Assembly: GCA_004794785.1 (NCBI GenBank) | Contig: SJOL01003912.1 | Coordinates: 183,419-247,418 of the forward strand | Origin: Opisthorchis felineus | Lineage: Eukaryota; Platyhelminthes; Trematoda; Opisthorchiida; Opisthorchiidae | DNA length: 64,000 nt | Direction: 5' to 3' | Shown here: piece after piece, positions 23,496 to 36,590 of the stretch | How positions within the stretch are numbered: the stretch's first letter is position 1 | How the letters are laid out: each line of letters opens with the position of its first letter | The notes under the pieces: model-generated | What the model was told of the DNA's origin: nothing | Databases searched by the model: none | Seen by the model: the letters and a program-made list of their open reading frames with translations, nothing else | Made by a program: the position numbers and the translations under genes

Positions 23496-23656
23496 CTAAA
23501 GGTAGATCCGCTTCTGGAAAAGCGTTGTCCCGGTTGCCCTTGTTTCGATAACGCTTGCTCCGCTTTCGGACACCGAAAGAAGGTATGGTGCTCGATACAG
23601 TGTTTCCAAAAATGTTTGCATTCCTCACGTGAGTCAAAAATAAACTCAATATTGTC
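23496..23656 (-). CDS. Candidate exon, possibly upstream part of the 1.4-14.8 kb gene
   Basis: The minus strand shows a strong acceptor AAAACTTCTTTTCAG and, 161 nt later, the donor CTTTAG followed by GTAGGT. The open frame encodes about 53 residues: a hydrophobic start (TILSLFLTHV), then a strongly basic patch GVRKRSKRYRNKGNR and EADLPLG. It begins and ends one base past or before codon borders (leading base 1, trailing base 1). It therefore cannot join exon A directly, which needs two bases; at least one exon in between would be required. The frame remains open past the donor to a TAA near 23356, so this could instead be a last exon. Product unknown. Confidence 0.42.
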
Positions 23657-26600
23657 CTGAAAAGAAGTTTTGCAAATAATTAATCATCTGAAATTTGGGC
23701 GGTATGGAATGTCTGCGCCCGTCATAAATATGAATAAAGCGTTGGAAAAAGATTTCATTCACAACGGCGGCAAGTGCGTACTTTCAATGAAGCCTTAACG
23801 GACCATTATAACCATAACATGTATGATGAGACTTAAGGTGCTAGAAGGGGATTCTTTTGGACCGTGGAGATTCTACACTAAAATCGTCCGTCGTGACTCT
23901 TTCGTGGATTTGTGGATGTGGAGGGACCCACGGTTGGTTCTGATTAGACCACTTGGAGGAGGTGGCGATGTACGCCAAGGAAGTCTTGGACGTGGTTCTT
24001 TTACAGACAGCCTCAGTCTTGGTTAGTAGAAACCATGGGAAGACGTCTGAACTGCGTGCAGTAACAAGGTAAACGACACGCCTACGAGGCTCATTTGACG
24101 AGTGTGGGAGAACGGGAGCCAGTCGTGGTATCGGCAGATTGTTGTGTCCGGTGGGTGGGGTTTCTTAGTCCGATGAAATAAACGTCTAATCGGAGAATCG
24201 GTAAAACTCCATAGCAATGATAAGTCAATGAGCAGAACACGATGGATGAGCCAAGGGCTGGCAATTTGTCTTCTGGATTAAATCTGATCTCCACAGTCCA
24301 AAAAAATTGTGCTTTAACACCTAAGCTTATGTCACACCTTTTATGATTGCGCCAGGCCGCTGAGATCTCACTGAAATTATTTGTTCGTCACCCTTGTATT
24401 TTAATAACACATGACCTTGTTTGATGAAATGGAACTAGATTTACTCACACAATCAATGGGTGTGTCCAGTTACACTTAGGCCCAGTGGTAATGAATCACA
24501 CCAAAATATACAACACTGATGAGAGTAGCAGAGTTGTGAAGTCAGTTACGGCAGCGTTATTTACATGCATATGAGAGCTAAATAAATGATCACACATGAC
24601 ATTCCAAAGCCTCAAACCAAAAATAAGCTTCCGAACAATGGTCAGACTGGACTCAACTCAAAAGAATGTTTTAGGTTTGTCAGATTCAACTTAAAGTCGT
24701 GATGTATGCCCAACAACAAGCAAGCCAACAAAGGATTACCTCCAGGTTGACTATAGTAAAGGTTACCTCCAGTGATCAAGATTCACATTTCCATCAAAAT
24801 ATGAACTTTCCGAAAAATCTCAATTGACATTGAATGCCGCCGAGTCCCTTAGTTGTATGTGGAACAACGTACGTCTCATAGGGTTTAGTTCGCTTCTTCG
24901 ATCATCAAACGTATATGTTGAGTTGCATGATTCAGTGGACGAAAAAACGAGTCAAAACTTCTTAGGCAGTTCTGCCCAAATAGGCCACTTGAACTTGTGA
25001 AATGAAACCTGATAAGCTTGGCCCACCGAATACGGCCTCAGACCAACGATCGTCTAGGGATTAATAAACCTATCACAATTAATTGTGATAGCTTACTCGC
25101 TGGGCAATTAGGTTGCAGAGGTTTTGTGATGTCATTGAAAGAGTTTTTAGTGGCGTATCACTCTGTTTGCTCCACAACAACACACAGACAATATCTCATC
25201 GACTAATGATCATACTACAACCTATTTGTCAGCACAGTGAACAAACCAACGGCCAGCTGAGCAAACCGAGCTACAAATATCCTCAATGGTCTACCAAAAT
25301 TAAATTGAGGGTCACAATGCGCCAGCACACCTCCTCCGTTCTTCGTACAATGAAAAATACAAAGGTCACCCGTTATATTTACAGTGATAATGATTATAGC
25401 AAATGACTGAAGTCGTGCAATTTGTGCATCGGGGGCAGGATGCAGTTCAGTGCACAAAAACGTGAATAATTTCTAAGCTACTCATGAGTAGCAAGGTGAG
25501 CGCACGTCAATTACAGGACGTAACACTTGACCCCGTTTTGACGTTCGTAAAACACTGGTAGGCCATTGAGTTTGGGATCAGCGTCATACGATCGAAGAGC
25601 ATCCGAAGGTCGTAAAAACACAACAAGTGAGGCCAAATCAAATGTCATAAACGTATTAAAACTAGGTGCATGTATTTTAGCCGCCAAAACGACACTAGAT
25701 ATTCGACGAAGCAGCTTCTACTGCAGGCTTTTGGAGCAGATCTGAGTTACTTAAAGCGCTAAGCTAACTGAGAATGTGGCAGATGCAGCCAACACCTACT
25801 GCCACGCTATATCTTAGAGGAGAGTACTCTTGGTTCGACACATCCGAATTGTCTACCCTATAGTAGAAGAAATTTGTGTTACAGGAGAAACGTAGCAAAG
25901 TGTGATTGTTCGATGGTGTACTTTGGCCAGTAACTAAAGGTAACTATAGAAGAACTGGTGCAGATCTACCCAGATACATAAAGGGATTGCCTCGGTAGCG
26001 TCGGCAGTGGGTATCTTGGACCGTTACACGGTAACTGGCTGAGTTGATTAAAAACACAACCAAAAATATCCGCCTCGGTGTTGAACGTACATAAACAGGA
26101 TTAACTAAATCACCAATGACGGACAGAACTAAATTCAGTAGTCCGATTCAGAATTCAGGCACTGCAACATTCTTATCTGAGCCTTGTATAAACCGTAGGA
26201 GTGCCTTTATTAAATTCGTTTAGTCTACGGTGGTCCCTCATTCAAAAACTCGGTATCGTGGAAGTCGCGAAACTTTCTATTCGCTTTCGTACACAGAGTT
26301 TCTGGATAGTGCATATGTTGGAACAAGAGCTTCTGACCAATGTGTCCGTGATTCCAGTTCAACACTGACGTATTGAAGGCCGCTTTCTGTGTTTGGGCTG
26401 TGTGACATTACCTCAGCTTTGGGGTTTACAAGGGCGGGATAGTAGCTGCTTGTAACCACAGCAGACCTCAGATTGAAGCATTTGTTTTCACACAAAAAAC
26501 ATACAAAATAGGTCAGGAAAACTCTGCTGGTGTGAAGCTATTACTCTTAATTTCCCATACACAAACTACCTATAGCAACTGTGAGATGTGTGCAATGAAC

Positions 26601-29600
26601 AACTACGATTTCACTGTGAATGAACTTGCCCGAACACGAGCATACCATAAACATACTGCTAATCGTATACTCACGAATCGTTCTGGTTGGAGCTTGACCA
26701 GGAACCGTTTACGTTTGAAACTGAGTTTTCGAATCTTGGCCCAAGAGAAAGTGTTGATTCGAATGAGGTTTTGGAACACCAGTATACCCAAGTGACTGAC
26801 TGCAAGGTTGAGACCCAAGCCTTCATGATTCTAAACAAAGGAAGATTTGGAGTTTAAGTTAGTCAAATTATCATGCCAGCAAATATGAGGCCCTATTCCG
26901 ATAGCGATGTCAAGTAACAAACGGTAAAAGAGTGATGAAACCTAGTATTCGCTGGGGAATTTTCCAACATGAAACTGTCACATCCGTAGGGCCATAACAA
27001 AGTGATCCTTCAGGAAACAATCGGCATCGACCTTCAGCCTCGGGAAGCCATTCGTCATCGGCGACCAAAATGCCTCTTCACTGGCCTTGCCCTCTCCTTC
27101 ATGAGAGGTCACTGCATTAAACAGTATCTTCCCAACGTTATCTCTTGAAACGAATGTCTGCGACGGCTTCTAGTGGGAAAATCCCGGGAAAATCATTATG
27201 AAAAACGTTGTTGCTGTTAAAATAGTTCACTTTGGAAAACTCCTTAACAGCATCAGTACTACGAACAAAAAATTCATAAGAAATGTTCCCCTAGCCCACA
27301 TTAAATCAAGTGTGTAAACCCTATCCGAACGATGGATTTGTTAATTCCCTCATGACGAGGGAAATTTTTCTTTGGTCAGTCCTATGGTCATTGTCATTCA
27401 GTCTCTGCGAATCATTATAAATCGGACGATGTCAGCACTGAACCCAATAGCACCTCGGAAGCCACCGTAATGTTAAAGTGTCCCTTGTATTTCGGGCGAA
27501 AATATGATGTAGACGCGTTGGAAGCAGCGAATAGTAACCAAAAATGGCATATGATGTGACGGTCTCAGCAATATGGTTATCTAGCGTAGCAAAAATACGA
27601 TTTTGCAGATTAACCCGTCTCAATCGTTTTAGTACAGGTTGGGTGCAGAATGATGTTTCAGTTGTTTATCGGAGTAATGTGTTTCTCATCTCAACAATAC
27701 ATACATCTCTGCTACTCTAGACTGTTTATTTAGGTCTTTTTGAAATATGAATTGCCTAGGTACAAGCCAAAAGATTTGAATAAAAAAGCAAGCCATGGAA
27801 AAACCTCAATTTGCGTGCACTATAAATCCCAGCAAAAAATTTTTCACCAGAACTGCGATTTCCCAGTGCCACTGCTTTACTAGGTGTGCTGTTGAACTTA
27901 GTTACGCGCCAATCTGAACACAACCGTCCAGCTATACTCCAAACTAAGCAACATATTCTCGTGAGCCTGACGGTGAAACCTAAACACATCTTATAACCAG
28001 ATGTATTGCGGTAATCCAGTACCATCTAATATGAACTATCGAAACTCAACTTCACAAAAAATGCCTCCTGCTCCATTCTTCCAAAAGACAGATAAAAGAA
28101 ACCAAATTCAGCAAAAAAATGATAACCAAGTACTTGGATATCTAGCTGACGGCAAATTTGAACTGCCTGTTCTTGGTTTGGTAGGTGTCAGGTAGAAGTT
28201 CATTGGATAGGATGGAATCGAGTGAACTGTGCACAATAAAACAGTGTACGAATGATGTATGGGTGGTCATGCACAAAGCATCAGCCGATTCCTTGTATGA
28301 ACAGCAAAATCAGTGAAAAATATGCTGCCGCACTTCGAAATGCACCACGTGGTCACACTCCTGCTGCAGTGTTAGTGAATGTGACTTGGAGGTTAGTATG
28401 CCAGAATTTGTATCTGGATATAGGAAGTCATCCCCAGTAAAGGACTCGTGAACACTGAACAGTCCGCAACTACAGGATATTTGTGGATTGGCGGTGGGTT
28501 TACCATGGATCTATATAAGAGACAGCAACCGTATTCCTACAAGGCCAACTATCTATAAGATACACTGCGTCTCTATGTGTCCATTTAGTAAAACGTTTGT
28601 GTTAATTTGCAGTAAACTGGATTGGTGAAATTGCTTTCATAATTTTTCGGACTCATAGGTCAATACCGTTGAATGTTCTGGATAGACGGCCTCAAAGGGC
28701 CAACAGCTTCTCGGAGAAAGATTGCCAGTGAAATAAGCTTCGAGAGGCAAACGAAAAGTGGTCTTCCATGGAGGGGGGTTGGTCTGTGCGGAAGGGAACA
28801 GTCCTAACTGCAACAGAAGTTCTCTGGTATGACCCACAGTCAGTAGGCTAAAGTGGATCAAAGCAGCACCTTTAAAAGGCCCGTCATATTAAGGTTGGGC
28901 CGACAACGGTTATTATGACGGATGCGTAGAAAACAATTATTTTTATGCCATGCACAATAGTTGGATCATAATAGCCCATATCAAGGAAAACTGGCGGAAG
29001 AGGTAGTATTTTTCTTATCAGCTTAGCGACGCATGTCACGAGAAAGATTCTAGCTGGCTTTTCCAGAAAGCCTTTGGCCATTGGAGGGACCGGAATATCA
29101 CCTTTTCTCCCAATTACAGAGTTTTGTGTATTTTTTTAACTAAAGGCTAACAACGCATCATTTTTGTTATGTAGAAAACGCACGGTTTACAGTGTAAAAT
29201 CAGTTCAGATTGAACAAGTTGACAAGAAAAATTATAGATGAGTAGAATGACTTTTATGCGCCATTAAGCGTGCTTTTTGAAGGCAAAAAAAAGCACTGAT
29301 TCGTAGTCCGTGATGTTTACGACAGTGACTGACGTAGCTACAGGCGATTTAACTCACACGAACAAAGTGAAGACGCAATCCGTAGAATTCTACCTTTCGC
29401 GCGGTGTCTAGAAGCGCCAGATCGGCCTCAGATGGAGACAATCCTCTGGAATTGGAAAAAGGTAGGTGTACCGTGGCGAAGAAAAATGGAAGCCAAAGGG
29501 AAGTTTACTTGGCCGGTGTATTTGTTACTTTATAACTGTTTCAGTGACTTGATTTAGTTCACTTGAAGGCGCCGAGAGACAAATGACAAACGATACAGAC

Positions 29601-29864
29601 CGGAATTCACCATGTAGAGAAAGGTGCTGATACCCAGGGTGACAGATATTCCGTCATTCACTGGGCAGAAATGACGCAGCTGGACATATTATGTTACGGG
29701 AGCGAATTGAATACCAGAATCTGGACTGACACTAGTCACTCCAAATATGGAGGAAAAATCAATCGGATCATTCAGATGAAACATGATGAATGAGGTCTGA
29801 AAAGATGCTATGTCACCCCGCTGATGGCATTCTACCCGAAACAATACTCAGTGGTATTTCACTT
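23657..29864. other. Long non-coding stretch
   Basis: Six kilobases without a supported gene. It holds a perfect 22 bp palindrome at 25070-25091. A plus frame at about 23823-24026 with a Gly-rich end and others of similar length lack splice borders or motifs. I see nothing further. Confidence 0.45.
25070..25091. repeat. Perfect 22 bp palindrome
   Basis: CTATCACAATT is followed directly by its exact reverse complement AATTGTGATAG, with no spacer. No gene is known next to it, so a regulatory role cannot be argued. Confidence 0.9.
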
Positions 29865-29965
29865 CAATCTACAGATCATTGGTGGACGAAACTGTGGCAG
29901 GTATAACCACTGCAGCATATGTACGCGTCTTCTCACAGCTGAAGATGACGATGATGGTACTTGGA
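29865..29965 (+). mobile_element. Orphan 3' tail of RTE-like family B, diverged
   Basis: CAGATCATTGGTGGACGAAA, CTGTGGCAGGTATAACCACTG and GTACGCGTCTTCTCACAGCTG follow the same order as the tails at 18.5 and 21.6 kb. It ends in GATGACGATGATGG. No RT sequence was found just upstream. Confidence 0.65.
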
Positions 29966-32907
29966 GATATAAGCACCTTGGTCCTGGTTTATTTTCTTTG
30001 CGGACATATGACTTGTCGCATAGCCAGAACTCTTAGTTTGCATTCATTACTTAAGTGCTCCTGCCGCATTCTTGCGTGACAGCTTCGCGACAGTATTTAC
30101 CGCTGACTAATTTATGAAGATGACTTTGACAGCATTGATGATGATGACGGCATTGTTTTCGTAAGACTCGACTGGCAGTTCGTACGCTGGTCCCTCTGGA
30201 AAAAGTTCATTAAATAAGTTCTCAATCAGGTAAGCCTCTATATCCGTCGTTGATCTCTCAAACTGCACTGACTGCGCACGTCTGTCGATGACCGAAGTCT
30301 TGATCTATGTTAATGTCGTGGTTCTAAATGAAGCAAACCCACGGCCAGAGCATCGACTGCTAATTATATACTGTTATTTGTTGGCGTGGTATCGGTAATC
30401 GTCTGTAAACTGTAGGCTCCTTTCTTGGTCACCTATGTTGTGTCGACAAATGTCAGCCTACCATAAAAAAACATACTTATTCCGATGAACAAAAAAGATT
30501 GATGGACAGAATCTGAAAAAAGGTTGTTCAATGGAACCTAAAATGATGTATATCTCCTAGGTATCACGCTAGCAGTTGCGTCCAAAGGGACAAAGCAAGA
30601 TTTAAGAAAACGCCAAAACTAAAACTCCGTTTCTTGCCAGTGTACGTGCACCCCTGAATTGAAGAAAAGCAGGCAAAACTAATATTCCACGAAAATATTG
30701 ATTTGTATAAGCTTGCTCACGTCCCAATTCAAAGTAGGCAAAAAACCGACAGGAAGAGGACAGAAGGACTGTGAATTGCGCGCGTGAATGTGGAAGTGAA
30801 AGCCAGGAACACCTCACTTCGATGGAATTCAAACAGGTACGACTAGTTGTGGGAATCTCTAAGTGTATTGACACTTAGATGATGTTCATTTGAACTGACC
30901 ATACATAGGTGTCGCAGATATAATTTATACTACTGAAGAACGATGAGTAGCACAGTCAGCGCAAAGCATCACTTCCTGTGACCTGAAGAATACGGGTAAG
31001 AATAGTTTTCGCTATATCACTGAGTAACCACATTTATCTGTCAAATAGACCGGAAAGGAGGATGGACCCGTTACACACAAAAATGTCTGCATAAATCGGA
31101 ATATGTTGACCACACCGTTATCTCTGGATAACCAACTGGACAAAAACGCATGCAGGTTGCCGTGAAACGGCCCACAGTCATCGGCAGCCTAAACCATGTC
31201 GTTGGATCAACGGAACTTAGTTTTATCCCAACCACATTCTAAGGTGACTTTTTCTTAGCCATTCTAACTATATGTGTCTAAGCTTCTATGATGGTGCACC
31301 ACGGGAGAAAACTTTGAGACTACAAAACTTTCGCCTGTAATCAGCCAAACAGTTGTATCATATAGGAACTACTACCTTTTTTGTATCAATGAAACTTACA
31401 AGTGCGCTTTGTGAAATTCCATCACCCTTTGTAGTCGGTCATCTGTAGGATCGTGCAATAATTTCAGGGGACGAAGATAATCTATTGAGTGGTATTCTTC
31501 TTCCATGAAATCACCGATTTCCGCTAAACGAGATGACAAGAGAATAAAATTCGATAATGTGGTTGGAAGAGGGAAGCAGCAAACGTTTATGCTGCAAAAA
31601 CTGGGCTGAAAAACAAAAGACTTTCTAACAGAAGTTACCCGACTGTTTGCAATACAAAGTCAAGCCAATCCCATGGGACCGAGAATTAGGATTGGGGTAG
31701 GCGCGAAGCACGTGTGTAGCAAGTACCTGAGTTGATCTTCCGAATTTCCAGCGCATTCACGGTGACCAGATGAAATAAAGCCGAGTTTTTCATCCACTTT
31801 GCAAAAAAGGGTCAATAACTTGGAAAATCTTGACAGCTGAATGATACAGTGAAAGAAAGCATTGGTAGTTCCCTGGAGCCATAGAAGCGAGATAACCGGT
31901 GGTGGCGGATAAAACGCTTTCTGTAATCCGCTTCTCTTGACGTCTCTAGGACTAACTCAACCCCAAGTTCATAAGACTCGGTTAGAAATGCGCATCTTTC
32001 GTATCCTTGTCTTCTTTATCAAACTCCAGAATAACCGGTGTTCCTTAGGAAGGGGATGAAGGGACGGGCATGTTTTACTTGTTTGTATCGGCTGTTCAAA
32101 AGTTCACAATTTCGGCCAAGATTCGTCAGTGTACAAATTTAACATAAAAATACTACGAGTTACCGATATTCTTTGACACTGAACTATATAGACAGTACAT
32201 CTTGTTCATGTCAGTGATTCTCGACAGCGTAAACGAGGTGTTCACACAAGACAGTAGAAATGTTCGACAAAAATCATCATTTGTCCAACTAAGGAATTAG
32301 GCACGTCGACAGTCAAGCAAAGCTCCAGTTCCTATGGATTTAAGGATATATTTGCCTCGGAAACAGCACAAAAACGCACAGATTCCTAAAGAGGCCTGTC
32401 TGAAAATAATTAATCTCCTTTAGAAGTGCACAGTTGTGAATCCCAGAAGCCAATTCCTAGAAAAAGCCTGTTTTTCTTCACTTCAGGATGATTAATGTAG
32501 AATGCTGTGGCCTCCAAGAACAGACTCATGAAAGTGATTCTCCGTCCATAAACCACTCGAGCAGGCAGCATCTAAAAGGCGTGAAAAAAATTACTGAAAC
32601 ACACAACGGGCTGGAATGCTGCAGCAATATTTTGGGGAGTGAAACAAAGTCAAACATGTGAACTACTGGAACAGGATCAGACTGGAAAGATTATCGCTAC
32701 CGGTCGTAACCTCTGATTGCGAAAATTGCGAAAAATACTATTCACCTTGAATGAAGTAACAGAACGCATGAGGTTTGTGTTCCACAGTGACAACAGAAGA
32801 ATAAACGGAGGGAGGGAATATTGCTGAATAATTCAAAATTTTGTCCGAACTGGCTTTCTTCCGACCTATTATGCGGTTGACCTACCTAAAGACTAAAATC
32901 GAGGAAT
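29966..32907. other. Non-coding stretch
   Basis: No supported gene. A GATGATGATGACGG run near 30135-30150 may be another short retrotransposon tail remnant, but too little remains to assign it. Confidence 0.4.
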
Positions 32908-33107
32908 AAAAGATAAAAAGATAATCGTTCAGCTGTAACACCCTTCGGGTGCCTAGCTGCCATGCCACCCAAAGGAAGCATGAGGGCTGGGACACCGCGA
33001 GGTTGCCCAAGTCTAGACAGGGGAAGTCGGGAGGCAGAAGTCGGGTTCGAACCACGGACCTTCCGGTCAGTAAATTCGCGGTCTAACCACTTGAGCCATC
33101 TCGCCCC
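32908..33107 (-). mobile_element. tRNA-derived SINE, copy 1
   Basis: Read on the minus strand, the head is GGGGCGAGATGGCTCAAGTGG, carrying an A-box-like segment. A B-box-like GTGGTTCGAACCCG follows, and the body ends GGTGGCATGGCAGCTAGGCA...GGGTGTTACAGCTGAACG before an A/T-rich tail. The two internal RNA polymerase III promoter boxes at tRNA-like spacing identify a tRNA-derived SINE. The acceptor stem does not close, so it is not a working tRNA gene. Copies 2 and 3 lie within 3.7 kb. Confidence 0.85.
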
Positions 33108-34708
33108 ATCGGGAAATTAAGGGCTTAAAACACAAAATAAACTCACCGAGATTCTAAAATCATTTTCTCCGTAACCTCAAGTGGATCAATAGAACAATTC
33201 CATGGAATTTTCGTGTCGGTTAGGTTTTTTAGCGGAGGAACAGGGTTAATTTGTATCCACCGAAGCAGCTAATTGATCTATTCTGAGTAAAAGCTACTTC
33301 CGGTAGTAGATTCCATCAAGAGTGGAAAATTTCATAACACAGACTATTCTCTTATAAGTTTCAGCACTTAAAGAGCACCTGCACGAGCGATAATCAACGA
33401 TAAGAATGTCTTCCAGGCGACACATAGGCTTTAAATGAGCTTGTGGGTGGTGAGAAGATTTTGAGGGCAAGTTTGTGCATACATCCTGCAGGTGAAAATA
33501 GCCAGTACTGAAGGGTTGGGATACTGTTCCATCTTAGCCGAAATTATCAGTTGTCACGAATATCTGCGATGATCCCAACCTGAGATCTTTCTTTTCGTAG
33601 CCAAAACATTCCATCTGGCTGCGAGCAGCTAATTAGTGGCGCAAATAAGTCCCATTTGGGATAAAGCACCACTGATACTTTCAGAAGGGCTTGGTAAACA
33701 AATGGTAGTTTTTAATTGGGCAAGGTTTCGCTTTTGACACAGAAGCTTCAGCAGGCCAATTGAGCAGGTCACTAAGTTGGCCACCACTCCTCCTGTAATC
33801 TGGTACTGACTGGCTCCTCAGGGGTGAACTTCTCATATGGAAAGCCTACCTGACTTGTGCGTCTTTTTTCACCTGCAGTCCGATGCGGAACTCTCACCGA
33901 TGTCATTTTTCAACCCAATGTGCCGCGAATAGAGCAACCCGGGGTTCGGTTGGGCTGCTTGCCTAGAAGTGGTTCTAATCATAAGGTCGACGAAAACTTG
34001 TTGACTTTATCAAGGAAAATCAGGGGAAATGATTGTTTACATCTTTGTTTCTGAGAACCATTGTTTGTGAGAACCATTGGCAGGGTGATTAGCTGCTATT
34101 TTGAAGACCTTCAGGGAAGGGGCGATTTGAATTGTTAATGTAAACGGGATTTTATTCGGTCGGCTACGCATGTCAAAACGAATTTACATTGCAGTATTCA
34201 ATAACCAACCTGCTCCCACTGGTAACCTTATTCCCTTCGCATCTATTTCAAATTGTACGTTACGTTGACCTCAGGTCCAAACGGATTGCCTGAAGCAAGT
34301 TTGTAAGTGGTCTGTGATGGTCTCAGTTTGAAGGTGGTATTTTTGTCATTCGTCTGGTGCTCTGCGAGCTAGATACACGGTTGAATGAAGACGATGAAAA
34401 TCCAGTTAGAACATGAAGAATCAACCTGTTAGAAACATACTTAAGTTGTTCGGTACAGTATCGACTCGCAAAAGCGATGATTTTTTCGACGGTTTTCGCT
34501 GGGAACACAGTATATGCTGCCTGTTGATGTCCAACGGTAGACAGGAATCATCGGAACGATTGAGCAATATTCTCAAATGTGTATAAAAGAACTGTTCAGC
34601 TTACTAGCAGGTGATGAAAACCACAGCAAACATTCAAGCTGGGACGAAGTCTGAACAAGCGCTCCTTTACACGAAATTTGCATTCAGTGTTCCCCATGCG
34701 ATCCCTAT
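33108..34708. other. Non-coding spacer between SINE copies 1 and 2
   Basis: No gene supported. A short direct repeat of GAGAACCATTG (two units, 18 nt apart) lies at about 34054-34080. Confidence 0.45.
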
Positions 34709-34908
34709 GAGCTTGAAATGGCTCAGTGGTTAAAGCGCGAATTTACCGACCAGAAGATCTGTGGTTCGAACCCAATCTCTACATCTTGACTGCTCCTGTC
34801 TAGGCTTGGGCAGCCTGACAGTATTTCACCTTCGTGCTTCCTTCAGCTGACCTGGCAACCATACAGCGGAAGGGTGTTACAGCTGAGAGATTTTTAAAAA
34901 AAAAACTG
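34709..34908 (+). mobile_element. tRNA-derived SINE, copy 2
   Basis: The plus-strand copy of the same family has head AATGGCTCAGTGGTTAAAGC, B box GTGGTTCGAACCC and body TGTCTAGGCTTGGGCAGCCTG. Its end, AGGGTGTTACAGCTGAGAG, is followed by an A-run. Orientation is opposite to copies 1 and 3. Confidence 0.85.
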
Positions 34909-36395
34909 TGGGTAAATGAGTACGTTTTACTCTAACCTTTGCTCGGTCTTGTAGACATTCCAGTTCAGGTTGGCTATCACGACTGAGTTGCTATGAGTCT
35001 CCTAGTGAGCCACAAAACATCAAGTACACTTAAAAGCAAGAATAGCGAAATCAACCACCCCCAATTAATTGGCTGCTTTTGGCATGTCCGTGAGATTCAT
35101 TTAGGACTCTCATGAATGATTTTCGCCATACCAGTAGAGACGAACAAACACTAAACACCACCCGCTCGAACATAAATAATAGAACTTTCATTAGAATGCA
35201 GTGTTACTCATGAAGGATCAACGATTCACAAAGCTCTCTGCAATACCCATCTTCCATGACGGTCACGTTCAGACAGCCCGTCAGTGGTCGATCCAAAGAA
35301 GTTTCACCGTATCTTAGTGTCAACAAGCTGATAAAATGTGTTTGACTTTGTGGCATAACAACTCTGGAGCACTTTAGGTTGTACTAGCCCACATCTGTGC
35401 GAAAAATCAAAATTTCGTTAAGGTTTGAGAAGGCAACACGTTCCGAAGAGTTAATCCCCTCGCACGGTTCTTTACTGGAGCAGAGAATTTGCATCGCCAG
35501 TTAGTGTAAAAATGGGAAATGAATCAAACACCTACTACAAGACACCCTACTCAGCAGGTTGTAGGAACTATAAGGCAAACTTTCAGTTGAAGCCGGGAAC
35601 GTTCATCATAACAGCTTGGAACGCCGATTCTTCTACAGCTTATTACAGCCATTCATCTCTATGGAGGTCCACAGAGGAAGTAATCTGGATGAGATTATCG
35701 TTCATGTAGCGATGAAACCTCTTCTTATCAAGTGGGCAATTACCTTGCGTCCATGACGATTCACTCACTATTTGTTCACAAATAAGTAAGTATGATCATC
35801 AGACTGGTTTCATCGATCTCAAGAACAAGTACAACCTCCCTACAGAGACCACTGTTTTCCAGATGTGTTGTCAAAAGCTTCTGACCAGTAATTTTAAAAA
35901 TATTGCACCTCCATTATCAGTATTTCCATCAACGGAGAAAAATATGGCCAACACAGATGTGTGTGGACCAATTCACCAGAAACTACAAAATCGGTCGGAA
36001 AAGTAAAACAATATAAACTTTCATCAACGTAGCGGCATTGACAGCCAGTCCTGAACCTTGATACCATCAAATACTGATGGGATCATTCACGTTAAAGTTT
36101 GATGCTTGCAGTTTGTTGCCCGGGGTGAACTCCACTTAGTTCCCCCGTAAAACAGCAATTCAGTTCTACTGCAGGTTATGAGATAGTTGTTCTCCTCAAC
36201 TGGATGCATCATGCGCACTGATACACGAAGAAGCCTTTTACAGTGCGTTAGAATAATGTTTTGGAAGAATGTACAAGTTACTCTGTTTTCTCCTGGAGTC
36301 ATACTACTCTCTAAGATCGAACCACATTACAGTGCAATTCGAAGGTAGCAGCGATCCACTGTCCTAAGCTCACGAACGACAGCTGGTCTCAGCAA
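34909..36395. other. Non-coding spacer between SINE copies 2 and 3
   Basis: No supported gene; only short open frames without motifs. Confidence 0.45.
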
Positions 36396-36590
36396 TAAAG
36401 ATAACAATCGTTCACCCATAACAACCTTTTGGTGCCTAGCTGCCATATCCTCCGAAAGACGTACGAGGACTGAGATACTGCCAGGTCGCCAAGCCGAGAC
36501 AGGAGCCGTCGCGATGCCGGGGTTGATTTTGAACCCTGGACCTTTCGCTTAGTATGATGGCACCTTAACCATCGAGCTATATCGAGTTCT
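36396..36590 (-). mobile_element. tRNA-derived SINE, copy 3, more diverged
   Basis: Plus-strand landmarks GGTGCCTAGCTGCCAT, GTTGATTTTGAACCCTGGAC and TAACCATCGAGCTATATCG are the inverted counterparts of the SINE body, B box and A box. The B box is mutated relative to copies 1 and 2, suggesting an older insertion. Confidence 0.75.

Noticed and set aside
33030..33107. Functional tRNA gene on the minus strand
   Set aside because: A and B boxes are present, but the acceptor stem ends do not pair and the body continues as a repeat found three times, so it is a SINE head.
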